Shown here piece by piece: positions 15,759-24,069 of a stretch of 60,438 nt of DNA (positions are counted from its first letter, which is position 1; the number at the start of each line of letters is the position of its first letter). The notes under the pieces were generated by a model. That model saw only the letters and a program-made list of their open reading frames with translations, ran no database searches and had not been told where the DNA came from. A program made the position numbers and the translations under genes. This DNA comes from CACKLF01 sp002725175 (GTDB lineage: Bacteria; Pseudomonadota; Alphaproteobacteria; Rhodobacterales; Rhodobacteraceae). Where the stretch lies: NCBI GenBank assembly GCA_002725175.2, contig PBQX02000004.1, positions 1-60,438 of the forward strand. The letters run 5' to 3'.

Positions 15759-16759
15759 CTTAATTTTTCCAAGAAATCTTCGAGCGTTACCGGGGCTGCC
15801 TTTAATAGGGGTGCTTTTAACTCCTTTGAGACAAAGGACGTCCCTTCATAAAACCATTTTTTAGGAGCTGGAAATCCCCACACCTGAGACCTTTTGGTAT
15901 TTGATAAATCCCATCTCTTTGGCATTAAGTCACTGTCTAAAAATGCATAATGGCTCGTAAATATTTCTACTCTGTGGCCATCAGGATCTCTAAAATAGAT
16001 AAAGAAAGCATTTCCAATCCCGTGCCTGCCAGGAGGTCTGTCCATGTTCTCTGCTAGACCAAGTGATGCCATTGCGTCAGCACAATGAATAACATTAGCT
16101 ATTTCAGGTGTATGTAGTGCAATATGGTGAAGCATAGGTCCTTCACCATTTGAATAAACGACATCCTGGGTATTATATTTTCGTTTTAGCCAGACACCCC
16201 ATAACTCATCCGTTCCATCGGTAGCAGTATATTCTGTTAATCTAAAGCCTAAGTCACTATACCAATCAAAAGCACTTTGAACATCATGTGTTGATATCTG
16301 AATGTGATCGAGGAATGCGCAGCGGCCTCCTGTATGCTGATCAAATTTCCGCATGAGAGGCTCCTTTTGATCCATAGTAGCGCAAAATTCTAGTGGGACT
16401 CCGGCAATATCATCTAATTCAATTGTGTTGCCTTGAAATTGACGTTTGCTAAATTTACATGGGATCTCTTTCTGGTCGAAAAAATCTTTGGCCTTATTTA
16501 GATCATTATCATCAAAGACCCTATATCCTATTTTAAAGCAACAAGCTGGACCCTCATGTTTTTGAAATATTAGGGAATGATTCCATGGTTCTTCCAGGCA
16601 TCTCAGGTAAAGATTATTTTTATCCTGAAAAGTGACCTCCAGACCAAGTCCGGTCTCATAAAAATATCGAGTTTTATCCAAATCTTTGCTTGAAAGCACT
16701 ACGTGACTTAATCGAGTTATGTTAAAAGGCGGGTTTCGGTTTTCACTTTTTATTGGCAT
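15755..16759 (-). CDS. Type I extradiol ring-cleavage dioxygenase (VOC superfamily)
   Basis: A 334-residue two-domain VOC protein resembling homoprotocatechuate 2,3-dioxygenase (HPCD/HpaD). Both glyoxalase-like modules are visible, about residues 15-130 and 147-270. The metal triad in the second is His in LDHIQIS (152), His in MLHHIAL (211/212) and Glu in GHRVEIF (265), and Tyr255 matches HPCD Tyr257. The position aligned with the acid-base His200 of HPCD, fourteen residues before the second metal His, is Gln198. Such enzymes open catechol-type rings with O2; Mn or Fe could be the metal. It is the first gene of a three-gene coupled operon, reading from a 260-bp divergent region that contains symmetric sequence elements. 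Confidence 0.88.
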   Translation of the reverse strand: MPIKSENRNPPFNITRLSHVVLSSKDLDKTRYFYETGLGLEVTFQDKNNLYLRCLEEPWNHSLIFQKHEGPACCFKIGYRVFDDNDLNKAKDFFDQKEIPCKFSKRQFQGNTIELDDIAGVPLEFCATMDQKEPLMRKFDQHTGGRCAFLDHIQISTHDVQSAFDWYSDLGFRLTEYTATDGTDELWGVWLKRKYNTQDVVYSNGEGPMLHHIALHTPEIANVIHCADAMASLGLAENMDRPPGRHGIGNAFFIYFRDPDGHRVEIFTSHYAFLDSDLMPKRWDLSNTKRSQVWGFPAPKKWFYEGTSFVSKELKAPLLKAAPVTLEDFLEKLS

Positions 16760-16886
16760 CTTGAATGACTTTCACAACTCTAAATCCTTTAACCTATCTT
16801 AAACTATTTTTTCTTAGTATTTAAATCATTAGCTATAAGATTTTGAATAAGTAATACGAAATTTGTTTAGATTAGCTTTCTAGGGG

Positions 16887-16949
16887 CTTATAGAAATTAT
16901 AAGATAAATGCTTAGCTAAGGATACAAAATAAACAATTTTCTTAGCTAA
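16887..16949. promoter_or_regulatory. Operator-like cluster of inverted repeats in a divergent promoter region
   Basis: The 260-bp gap between the dioxygenase operon and the patatin gene contains CTTATA-GAAAT-TATAAG (16887-16903), a 10-bp palindrome CTTAGCTAAG (16911-16920) and a second CTTAGCTAA (16941-16949). The last two start exactly 30 bp apart, about three helical turns, so a protein could bind both on one face. No regulator gene is adjacent. This is a sequence observation; function is inferred. Confidence 0.4.
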
Positions 16950-17019
16950 AATTTCGTTGCTTCTGTACATTATCTGATAGATAACTGGAAATTTAACCGT
17001 ATTTTACTTAGGTAAGAAA

Positions 17020-17862
17020 ATGGCCAAAAATAAGACAGCGCTATTAATTGAAGGAGGTGGCCAGAGGGGTGTATTTTCTTTTGGAGTTATAGACGCTTTT
17101 ATCGAAGCTCATTATGATCCATTTGATTTCTTTGTTGGTGTTTCTAATGGTGCCAGCGTCCTATTTTGGTACTTAATTAGAGATAGATTAAATAATTTGG
17201 AGAAAATGCTTTTTTCTGCAAATAAAAAATATTTTAACTATAGAAATGTAATATCTGGGAGAGATATATTGGATTTTTATGGTTTGTTTCGGGATGCATA
17301 CGAATACTTTCATCCTGATCTCAATCTATTGAAGATCAACTTAGCGGGGCGATCTTTTTTTTCAGTTGTCACAAATGCTGAAACTGGTAACGCTGAATAT
17401 ATTAATTATGAAGAGAAAAAAATAATTGATATTTTAGTAGCTACTGGGACATTGCCAGTGCTTGTACGCCGGCCCTCTATAATTTCAGGGACAAGGTTTT
17501 TTGATGGAGGAATTTCTGATCCATTACCTGTTAAAAAAGCTTATGAAATGGGGGCTCGTGAAATAGTTATTATCCGAACATTTCCAGAAGGTGCCGTGCG
17601 AACTAATAAGTTGGAAAACTTAATTGCTGCAGTCTTCGTGAGAAAATATAGAATGTTAAGTAAGATGATAATAAATCACTCAAAGACATATAATGAAAGT
17701 TTGGAGTATATAAAAAATCCACCTTTAGATTTGAAAATACATCAGGTCCAGCCTGATCACAAGTTGATGACAAAAAGAAATACGCTTGATCACAAAATTT
17801 TGAAAAATGATTATGATTTAGGTAAAGCAAAGGGACGCGAGTTCCTAAAAACTTTAATTTAG
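17020..17862 (+). CDS. Patatin-like phospholipase
   Basis: A 280-residue cytoplasmic or peripheral acyl hydrolase of the RssA/YjjU type. It has the glycine-rich oxyanion loop GGGQRGVFSFGVID (about residues 12-25), the nucleophile elbow GVSNGAS (Ser about 43) and the catalytic Asp in FDGGISDPLPVKKA (about 165). Those three elements make a complete Ser-Asp dyad. Length is normal for bacterial stand-alone patatins. The ATG at 17020 has a weak AGGTAAG upstream. It lies immediately before a tRNA-Arg gene on the opposite strand. Likely role: hydrolysis of phospholipid or other lipid acyl esters; no physiological substrate can be read. Confidence 0.88.
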   Translation: MAKNKTALLIEGGGQRGVFSFGVIDAFIEAHYDPFDFFVGVSNGASVLFWYLIRDRLNNLEKMLFSANKKYFNYRNVISGRDILDFYGLFRDAYEYFHPDLNLLKINLAGRSFFSVVTNAETGNAEYINYEEKKIIDILVATGTLPVLVRRPSIISGTRFFDGGISDPLPVKKAYEMGAREIVIIRTFPEGAVRTNKLENLIAAVFVRKYRMLSKMIINHSKTYNESLEYIKNPPLDLKIHQVQPDHKLMTKRNTLDHKILKNDYDLGKAKGREFLKTLI

Positions 17863-17876
17863 TCTGGTTTGAATTA

Positions 17877-17953
17877 TGGCGATCTCGGCAGGACTCGAAC
17901 CTGCAACCCCTAGATTCGAAGTCTAGTGCTCTATCCAATTGAGCTACGAGACC
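17877..17953 (-). tRNA. tRNA-Arg (anticodon TCG)
   Basis: The reverse complement folds as a full cloverleaf: acceptor GGTCTCG pairs with CGAGATC, the D arm is GCTC/GAGC, the anticodon stem CTAGA/TCTAG encloses the loop CTTCGAA with anticodon TCG at 17917-17919, and the T arm is GCAGG-TTCGAGT-CCTGC. The discriminator is G and the CCA tail is encoded. A possible -10 element (TATACT on the minus strand) lies at 17972-17977, 19 bp upstream of the mature 5' end. Confidence 0.97.
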
Positions 17954-18042
17954 ACATTCCTTCGCTTCTATAGTATAATTTTTAGTTGTTTACAATAAGA
18001 ACAGGTATTTGTTTTTTTGTCTCACTTAATAGGATTTTTAAA

Positions 18043-18070
18043 TTGACCTAAACTTTTAGGAACCTAGAAT
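18043..18070 (+). promoter_or_regulatory. Sigma-70-like promoter for the acyl-CoA ligase gene
   Basis: TTGACC (18043-18048) and TAGAAT (18065-18070) are separated by 16 bp. Transcription from here would begin near 18077, leaving room for the GGAGG ribosome-binding site at 18086-18090 and the ATG at 18096. This supports the ATG over the upstream TTG at 18084. Confidence 0.5.
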
Positions 18071-18095
18071 TAAAGTAAAACATTTGGAGGAAAAT

Positions 18096-19739
18096 ATGGA
18101 AGGTATGATGATGAATATGCCTTTGAGGATAAGCAGTATTCTTGAATTTGCGAAGACATCTTATCCTGAAGTTGAAATTATTTCCAAGATGTCTAGTGGA
18201 GAGGTCCACCGTACCAATTATCGTGATATTTCAATTCGATCAAAAAAAATGGCAAATGCCCTTTTAGAATTAAAAGTATCTTTGGGAGATAGAGTAGCCA
18301 CGATTGCTTGGAATAGCTACAGGCACTTTGAATTGTATTTTGCTATTTCCGGAATTGGAGCTGTGTGCCATACAATTAACCCAAGGCTCTCGAGTGAGCA
18401 GCTTGTTTACATCATCAATCATGCTGAAGATAAGGTCATTTTCTTAGATTTAAGTTTTATTAAATTAATAGAAGCCCACTTGGACCAGATTTCACCTCAT
18501 ATTAAATTTGTTTTAATGTGTGAACCATCGGAAGTTCCGGATTCACATCTTCCAAATGTGATTTGTTATGAAGATTTAATTAATAGTGGCAGTGAAGATT
18601 TAATGTGGCCGGTTTTTCCAGAGGATACCGCTTCGGGGCTTTGCTATACATCAGGGACTACAGGCAAACCAAAAGGGGTGTTGTATTCTAATCGTTCAAC
18701 TGTTCTTCATGCTCTTCTTGCAAGTGTCACTTTACCTGATTCATTCGCCGTTGGGCGGAAAATTTTACCTATAGTTCCTCTATTTCATGCAAATGCATGG
18801 GGGATACCTTATAGTGCACCGCTAACTGGTTCCTCTTTAGTTTTTCCTGGTCAAAGTCTTGATGGGAAAAGTATTTACCAACTTCTTGATCAATTTGAGG
18901 TTTTTTCGGCTTGGGGGGTTCCTACTGTTTGGTTTGGTCTTTTAGACGAAATAAAACATAAAGGCGTAAAACCCAAAGGATTAGGAGAAATGATTGTCGG
19001 TGGTTCTGCAGCTCCAAGATCTTTGATCTCTGAGTTTGAAAAAATGGGTGTAACAGTTGTTCATGCTTGGGGCATGACAGAAACCAGCCCATTAGCGTCA
19101 ACGGGTAGATTGACTATTCCTTATACAGCTCTTCCTGAGGATCAGAAAATTGATCTAAAAATGAAACAGGGCAGAAAGGTTTTTGGGGTTGATCTAAAGA
19201 TTGTGGATGATGAGGGAAATGAGCTTCCTCAAGACGGTGAAAATGTGGGAAATTTATTCGTAAGGGGCAATACAATAGCAAAGGGCTATTTTAATAATGA
19301 GGATGCAAGTAAGGCTGCAATAGATAAAGATGGTTGGTTTGAGACTGGTGATGTTGCTTCAATTGACAAAGAAGGTTTTCTTACTTTAACGGATCGATCT
19401 AAAGATTTAATTAAATCAGGTGGAGAGTGGATTAGCTCAATTGATTTAGAGAATTGTATTATGAATCACCCTGAAGTTGAACACTGTGCAGTAATTGCTG
19501 TGCCGCATGAAAAATGGTACGAGCGACCTTTATTAATTGTCGTTCCAAAGGCTGGCTGTATGCCTGAATCAAAAAACCTGCTAGAATATTTAGAAGGTTC
19601 TTTTGCAAAATGGCAATTGCCAGACGGTGTCGTGTATGAAGAAGAGTTGCCATTTACGGCTACTGGCAAAGTTTCAAAACTGTCATTGCGAAAGAAATAT
19701 GAAGATTTTAATTTTAAGAAGGGTAAAAATTTCAAATGA
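18096..19739 (+). CDS. AMP-forming fatty/acyl-CoA ligase
   Basis: A 547-residue ANL-superfamily enzyme that activates a carboxylic acid to its CoA thioester through an acyl-adenylate. Motifs: the P-loop CYTSGTTGKPKGV (about residue 185), the second adenylation motif HAWGMTETSPLAS (about 335), GWFETGDVASIDKEGFL (about 425), the hinge region DRSKDLIKSGGEWIS and the catalytic Lys in TATGKVSKL near the C-terminus. Length fits medium/long-chain acyl-CoA synthetases (FadD3/AlkK-like). The ATG at 18096 follows GGAGG by 5 nt. A thioesterase gene converges on its 3' end. Substrate class (fatty, dicarboxylic or aromatic acid) is not resolved by sequence. Confidence 0.92.
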   Translation: MEGMMMNMPLRISSILEFAKTSYPEVEIISKMSSGEVHRTNYRDISIRSKKMANALLELKVSLGDRVATIAWNSYRHFELYFAISGIGAVCHTINPRLSSEQLVYIINHAEDKVIFLDLSFIKLIEAHLDQISPHIKFVLMCEPSEVPDSHLPNVICYEDLINSGSEDLMWPVFPEDTASGLCYTSGTTGKPKGVLYSNRSTVLHALLASVTLPDSFAVGRKILPIVPLFHANAWGIPYSAPLTGSSLVFPGQSLDGKSIYQLLDQFEVFSAWGVPTVWFGLLDEIKHKGVKPKGLGEMIVGGSAAPRSLISEFEKMGVTVVHAWGMTETSPLASTGRLTIPYTALPEDQKIDLKMKQGRKVFGVDLKIVDDEGNELPQDGENVGNLFVRGNTIAKGYFNNEDASKAAIDKDGWFETGDVASIDKEGFLTLTDRSKDLIKSGGEWISSIDLENCIMNHPEVEHCAVIAVPHEKWYERPLLIVVPKAGCMPESKNLLEYLEGSFAKWQLPDGVVYEEELPFTATGKVSKLSLRKKYEDFNFKKGKNFK

Positions 19740-19744
19740 AGCGA

Positions 19745-20137
19745 TTATTTGATAGTCAATGCCTCCAGAGATTTTTTTACATTGTCGCTTAATTTCTCAG
19801 GCTGTTTGTTTCTAAAATTATAGTTTACATAAGTTGCCGTGCCTTTTGCACAAATACGGCCAGTCTGTTCTATTCTCTCTCCAATTTGGAAAGATGTTTT
19901 TCCTATCTTTTCGATCCATGTTTTTATATAAACATCGTCCTTCAAAAATAGCTGGTCTGTATAGTCAACATTAATGTTTACTAGGGCTAGTTTCCATTTT
20001 TTAAAAGATAGATCTGGAGAAAAAATACTAAAAATTTTACGCCTGCCAGCTTCAAACCAGATTGGTACAAATACGTTATTTATATGTCCAACTCCATCAG
20101 TTTCAGAAACTCTCGGTGTTATGATTGTATCTATCAA
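19745..20137 (-). CDS. Hotdog-fold acyl-CoA thioesterase (4HBT/YbgC type)
   Basis: A 130-residue single hotdog domain. The segment PRVSETDGVGHINNVFVPIWFEAGRR is the 4-hydroxybenzoyl-CoA thioesterase signature, with the catalytic Asp/His region DGVGHINN; DYTDQLFLKDDVYIKTWIEKIGKTSF forms the central sheet of the domain. It hydrolyses an acyl- or aryl-CoA. The start is TTG at 20137, supported by GGAG eight bases upstream and by the absence of any usable ATG before the motif. It converges on the acyl-CoA ligase gene with five bases between the stops, so the two are not co-transcribed. Confidence 0.85.
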   Translation of the reverse strand: MIDTIITPRVSETDGVGHINNVFVPIWFEAGRRKIFSIFSPDLSFKKWKLALVNINVDYTDQLFLKDDVYIKTWIEKIGKTSFQIGERIEQTGRICAKGTATYVNYNFRNKQPEKLSDNVKKSLEALTIK

Positions 20138-20227
20138 ACTTTTTCTCCAGGAGGTGCAAAAAATGATTATGTAAGGGTATCTCGATTACAATTGAAAGGA
20201 TAGAAATTTATACTGCAAAGGCTTTAT

Positions 20228-21163
20228 CTAGTCATCTATTTTGTTATTGCCTGCCAAAAGTGTATTTTTTTTGATAGTATTTATAAGGAAAACATCCATA
20301 TTTTGTGCAATGAATACTCCTGAAACAATAACTATATAAGATAAGATTATCCCGATGGTTACTTTTTCGTCAAGTAAAGTTATTCCAAAAATACTTGCCA
20401 CAATTGGGGCTAAAAATCCATTTATAGAGGTAAAAACAGCGCTGGTTCTTTTTATAAGTGCAAACCTTATAGTGCTTCCCAAAAAAGTGGAGAATATGCC
20501 TACAGCAAATAAGCCTAGAAGCGAAACTGGTTCTGGACTTAAATTAGGCGAAGTCATTAAAAAGACGGGAAGCATTATTATACTTGCTATCAATAGTGAT
20601 GATCCAGTTAATGCTATGGGAGATACTTTTGGCATCATTTGAATAATTATTCCACCAGCTGCCAATAAAATACTTGCTATTATGCATAAAGCTGCTGCTG
20701 AAATATTCTCGGTCATTCTCCCAGATAAAATACTATCAGGACCTATCAGGAGAATTAAACCAGAGAAACCAATAAAAAATCCGATCCATTTTTTTTTAGT
20801 TATTCTCTCCTTAAGAACTATTCTTGCTAGTAGTAAAATAAAGAGAGGAATAGATGATAAGTATATGGCCACTTCACCAGTGGTTATTGTTTTTAGGGCA
20901 AAAGGAATAAGGATGAAGGGTAGTCCCAGGCAAAAAATTCCGTAAGCAGAAGAATATAGCCATAATTTTAATGTTTTTGGCAGACCGTGTCCTGATGCAA
21001 AAGCAAAAAATAATGAAAAAGTGCCTGCAATAATGATTCTGCCAGAGCCTGACGAGAGTGGGTCAAAATCACTTAAAGATAGAGAAATGAATAGAAAAGT
21101 TGAGCCAAAGCAGAGAGCAATTATCAATAAAAGTACTACATTAGTGGCTGAAAAAGTATTCAT
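20228..21163 (-). CDS. EamA/DMT-family membrane transporter
   Basis: A 311-residue inner-membrane protein with the ten-helix, two-repeat DMT layout. The first repeat has LLIIALCFGSTFLFISLSLS and TTGEVAIYLSSIPLFILLLARIVLKERIT; the second ends with SAVFTSINGFLAPIVASIFGITLLDEKVT, the family's acidic pre-helix element. A charged C-terminal tail follows. ATG at 21163. It lies between a phosphatase gene on the same strand upstream, 21 bp away, and the convergent thioesterase side, so it is likely co-transcribed with the phosphatase and the MFS gene. Amino acids or other small metabolites are family-typical substrates; none can be selected here. Confidence 0.85.
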   Translation of the reverse strand: MNTFSATNVVLLLIIALCFGSTFLFISLSLSDFDPLSSGSGRIIIAGTFSLFFAFASGHGLPKTLKLWLYSSAYGIFCLGLPFILIPFALKTITTGEVAIYLSSIPLFILLLARIVLKERITKKKWIGFFIGFSGLILLIGPDSILSGRMTENISAAALCIIASILLAAGGIIIQMMPKVSPIALTGSSLLIASIIMLPVFLMTSPNLSPEPVSLLGLFAVGIFSTFLGSTIRFALIKRTSAVFTSINGFLAPIVASIFGITLLDEKVTIGIILSYIVIVSGVFIAQNMDVFLINTIKKNTLLAGNNKIDD

Positions 21164-21184
21164 TTTATATTAAAAATCCAGAGC

Positions 21185-21832
21185 TTAGCTATAAGTAACT
21201 AGGTTTGACTTATCCTTTATTAAATGTGGAGTTGAATTGAACTCACTTAAGTACAAAGAATTTGCTGTAGTTATTATTTTCGTTATTGAAGAATTNTTAA
21301 TTTGGAGATGAAGATCTATCATTGACTTAGATGGAGCGTTAAGAATTTCAGTTACAATCAAGCTTATTGNGCCTCCTGAAGAGATTGCTAAGATGTTATC
21401 ATCTTTGTTTTGGGTCATTTTATGNAAGGAGTCTAATACTCCTTTTTTAAAATNAACCCATGTGTTATTTTTTATATCCAGCCCTCCATCTTGCCAATTT
21501 TTCATGGCGGAACGAATGTTTCGAAAATAGCTCTTTCTGTCTTTAAAGATATCTTCTGGCAAGTTTCCGGAAAAGTTACTTATCATTAATGCTTCAGCAT
21601 CATANTCGTTTAGGCCCTTCAGAATATTTGGTTCAGCATCTTGATTTATTTCCCTAAGTGTCTCAAGTTGTCTAGACATATTTCCCGTAAAGAATTTATC
21701 AAATANAACTCCCTCTTCTTTGAAAAATTTTCCTAGCAGTCNTGCTTGAAGGTGTCCNAGCTCGGATAGTTTGTCATAGTTTTTTTCACCAAAGGANGCT
21801 TGACCATGTCGTACAAGNGTTAATGNGCCCAT
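21185..21832 (-). CDS. Histidine-phosphatase-family protein with atypical second motif
   Basis: A 215-residue protein of the phosphoglycerate-mutase-like superfamily. The phospho-acceptor motif LVRHGQ is near residues 6-11, with the conserved upper elements LGKFFKEEGV and NMSRQLETL. The second catalytic motif, normally SHGG, reads ISSGG here, so the usual second His is replaced by Ser. A related bacterial subgroup with a Ser at this site exists as far as I recall, so it may still be an active phosphatase. Five bases separate it from the upstream MFS gene, and 21 bp from the downstream EamA gene. Substrate unknown. N bases obscure a few residues. Confidence 0.75.
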   Translation of the reverse strand: MGXLXLVRHGQXSFGEKNYDKLSEXGHLQAXLLGKFFKEEGVXFDKFFTGNMSRQLETLREINQDAEPNILKGLNXYDAEALMISNFSGNLPEDIFKDRKSYFRNIRSAMKNWQDGGLDIKNNTWVXFKKGVLDSXHKMTQNKDDNILAISSGGXISLIVTEILNAPSKSMIDLHLQIXNSSITKIITTANSLYLSEFNSTPHLIKDKSNLVTYS

Positions 21833-21836
21833 TTTT

Positions 21837-23054
21837 TTACATTTTNCCTATTTTTTGAATACTCGATGTGCCTAAAAAAGCTAAAAGGCAACCCGCTAAT
21901 GTAATTAATCCAAACGTGTACATTTGCCTAGAAAATTCGAATCCATAGTCTATTAGTAAGCCCGATATTCCTGGACCGAGTGCAGAACCGAAAACACCGA
22001 TAGATGCAATTAGAGCTTTGATAGATCCGATATTTTTTGTGCCAAAGGTTTCAGGCCAGAAGGCATTGAAAATCGTTATATGGCCACCTTGTGCTAAGCC
22101 CATAAGAAGAAATGCAAAAGCTGCTTCACGTAAATTGGAGGCATAAGAAAAGGAAATTAAACTTAGCGCTAAAGGAATTTGGTACCAACACAACAACTTT
22201 CTACTACCGAATTTATCACTGGCCCACCCAAAAAGAAACATAGATCCAACCGAAGTAAATGTATAAACTGGAAACAAGGCTACTAGTTCGATGTGCGCCC
22301 AACCTTTCTTAAGGCTTAAGTGATATTGCTGAAAGAAAACTGCTGTGACAAACATTCCTGGGAATATCATAATAGGAGTGTAAAGCCAAAAATTTAAACT
22401 TCGCAATACCTCTCCGCGAGCCCAATGCCTGTTATCGATTCCTGAAGATTCATCAGTTTCTGATAAGCTTGATGGACTTCTTTCATTTTTAAGGAGAAGT
22501 AAAAAAATTGGTATTAAACTTACTGGGATTAGTGCTGCCAAAAACCAGAGTGATCTCCATGAAAGAACTGCCAAAAGAGCTACAAAAATCAGTGGTAGAA
22601 ATGCTTCTCCAAAAGCAAATCCTAGTGTTGANACTGCTAACGCTTTGCCCCTTTGTTTTGAAAACCACCGACTGATGGAAACAACACATAAATGCGAAAG
22701 CATTCCTTGACCTGAAAAACGTAACGCAAAAACAGCAAATGGTAGTAAAATTGAAACTGACAATGCTCCCATAAAACATGATGCTGAACTTAACAAAATC
22801 AACATGGCGACTACTAAGGTTTTTGCTTTATATTTATCTGCAAATGTACCAGCATAAATCATGCATATAGCTGATGCTGCGGTTCCGATTGTGTAGTATA
22901 GACCCCACTCTCCGTTTGTAAGGTTAAAGCTATAGATGATTTGGCCTGCAAAAATAGAAATAAAAAATGTTTGGCCAAAAGATGAGCTGAGTGACATNAG
23001 CGANCCCGCAAGTAGCCAGTTCTTATTTTTATTAATAAATTCAAGAAAATTCAT
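21837..23054 (-). CDS. Major facilitator superfamily transporter (monocarboxylate-like)
   Basis: A 405-residue inner-membrane carrier with twelve-helix MFS character. Loop motif GTFADKYKAK follows helix 2, GWASDKFGSRK marks the corresponding loop in the second half, and a central hydrophilic linker (SSLSETDESSGIDNRHWARGE) separates the halves. The overall pattern resembles bacterial MCT/oxalate-formate antiporter relatives that carry small organic acids. The ATG at 23054 starts the frame; one or two N bases occur. It heads a probable three-gene unit with the phosphatase-like and EamA genes. Substrate is unassigned. Confidence 0.86.
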   Translation of the reverse strand: MNFLEFINKNKNWLLAXSXMSLSSSFGQTFFISIFAGQIIYSFNLTNGEWGLYYTIGTAASAICMIYAGTFADKYKAKTLVVAMLILLSSASCFMGALSVSILLPFAVFALRFSGQGMLSHLCVVSISRWFSKQRGKALAXSTLGFAFGEAFLPLIFVALLAVLSWRSLWFLAALIPVSLIPIFLLLLKNERSPSSLSETDESSGIDNRHWARGEVLRSLNFWLYTPIMIFPGMFVTAVFFQQYHLSLKKGWAHIELVALFPVYTFTSVGSMFLFGWASDKFGSRKLLCWYQIPLALSLISFSYASNLREAAFAFLLMGLAQGGHITIFNAFWPETFGTKNIGSIKALIASIGVFGSALGPGISGLLIDYGFEFSRQMYTFGLITLAGCLLAFLGTSSIQKIXKM

Positions 23055-23130
23055 AGTTCAAGTGTCTTGCAAAATTTAAGTAGGATATTTTTTGAGAAAT
23101 TATTAAATAGCAGAGGCGGCAGGGCTTTTT

Positions 23131-23889
23131 TTAACGTAAGATATTAGCCCATGATAGTACTTTATAGTATATTCTTCCAATTAATTCACGCGTGGCTATG
23201 GAAANTTTATNTAACCCTGAACTGNCNGGAAAGAAATCCATTATTGTCAAGCTCCTTTCGCTGACCTTGAAATCCACTGGATAGGGNAAAACTGTAAAAC
23301 CNTCCTGTTCAAAAAGGTGTTTTGCTCTAGGCATATGAAAAGCCGATGTAACCAAGATAATATTGTTATCATAATTTTTGAGAACTTTTGAAACAGCTTT
23401 AGCTTCATCTCTTGTATTTTCGACCTCTTCAGTTAGGAGAATCTTAGACTGAGTTATTCCAAAACTTATTGCTTTTTCCTTAAGATAGCTGCCTTCAGCC
23501 ATTTTTGATTTTGACCATGGCAGTTTACCTTCTGTGAAAATTAATTGATTTGCCTTGCCTTTTTGAAATAGATCAATACCCCCAAAAAATCGATCAGGAT
23601 CTCCCCATTCATTGCCACTAAAAGTTCCTGATTTTACATAAGTTATCATTCCACTAAGAACTACAATAGCTTCGACTTTAGGAATTTCTGAAATTTCACT
23701 CCTCTGGATATTATTTTCTATCAAATAAAAGATTCTGTCAGATACTAGAGGTGTGCTAAAAAAATATAAGCATGCTATTGCGAAAATAATTGGCCGTTTT
23801 GACCCTACTATTAATCCATATGCTGTGATCAAAATGATCAAAAATATTGGTGACAAAAATATGGGGAGAAATTTGTGCAAATAAATCAT
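23131..23889 (-). CDS. YdcF/ElyC-type DUF218 membrane protein
   Basis: A 252-residue protein with two hydrophobic N-terminal segments (FLSPIFLIILITAYGLIVG and IIFAIACLYFFSTPL) followed by the DUF218 domain from about residue 70 (VEAIVVLSGMI). Family hallmarks are FTEGKLPWSKSKMAEGSYLKE, LLTEEVENTRDEAKAV and ILVTSAFHMPRAKHLFEQ. In E. coli, ElyC and SanA of this family affect cell-envelope assembly and peptidoglycan integrity; the biochemical activity is not firmly defined. ATG at 23889. It stands alone on its strand, with a 180-bp divergent gap before the serine hydrolase gene. Confidence 0.83.
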   Translation of the reverse strand: MIYLHKFLPIFLSPIFLIILITAYGLIVGSKRPIIFAIACLYFFSTPLVSDRIFYLIENNIQRSEISEIPKVEAIVVLSGMITYVKSGTFSGNEWGDPDRFFGGIDLFQKGKANQLIFTEGKLPWSKSKMAEGSYLKEKAISFGITQSKILLTEEVENTRDEAKAVSKVLKNYDNNIILVTSAFHMPRAKHLFEQXGFTVXPYPVDFKVSERSLTIMDFFXXSSGLXKXSIATRELIGRIYYKVLSWANILR

Positions 23890-24069
23890 GTTGCCTAATA
23901 CTCCAAACCGCCTTAAAATTTCACTTTTTTACATGCTATTGTTTTACTAATATTGGTAACGATTTTACTAAAAAATTCAAATATAAAAAAGCAATCTATT
24001 TTTTTTAGAATTTCATAATGAGTTATGGTTAATATTGTAGAGTAAAGGCTATAAAATCTTGGAGAGCAA

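Noticed and set aside
17603..17938. A 111-residue minus-strand frame running through the patatin gene and tRNA-Arg
   Set aside because: Its N-terminus is the translation of the tRNA gene and the rest is antisense to patatin; such frames recur wherever a tRNA faces a coding gene.
17877..17953. tRNA-Arg as an attachment site for an integrated element
   Set aside because: No integrase and no second copy of the tRNA 3' end was seen in the flanking genes.
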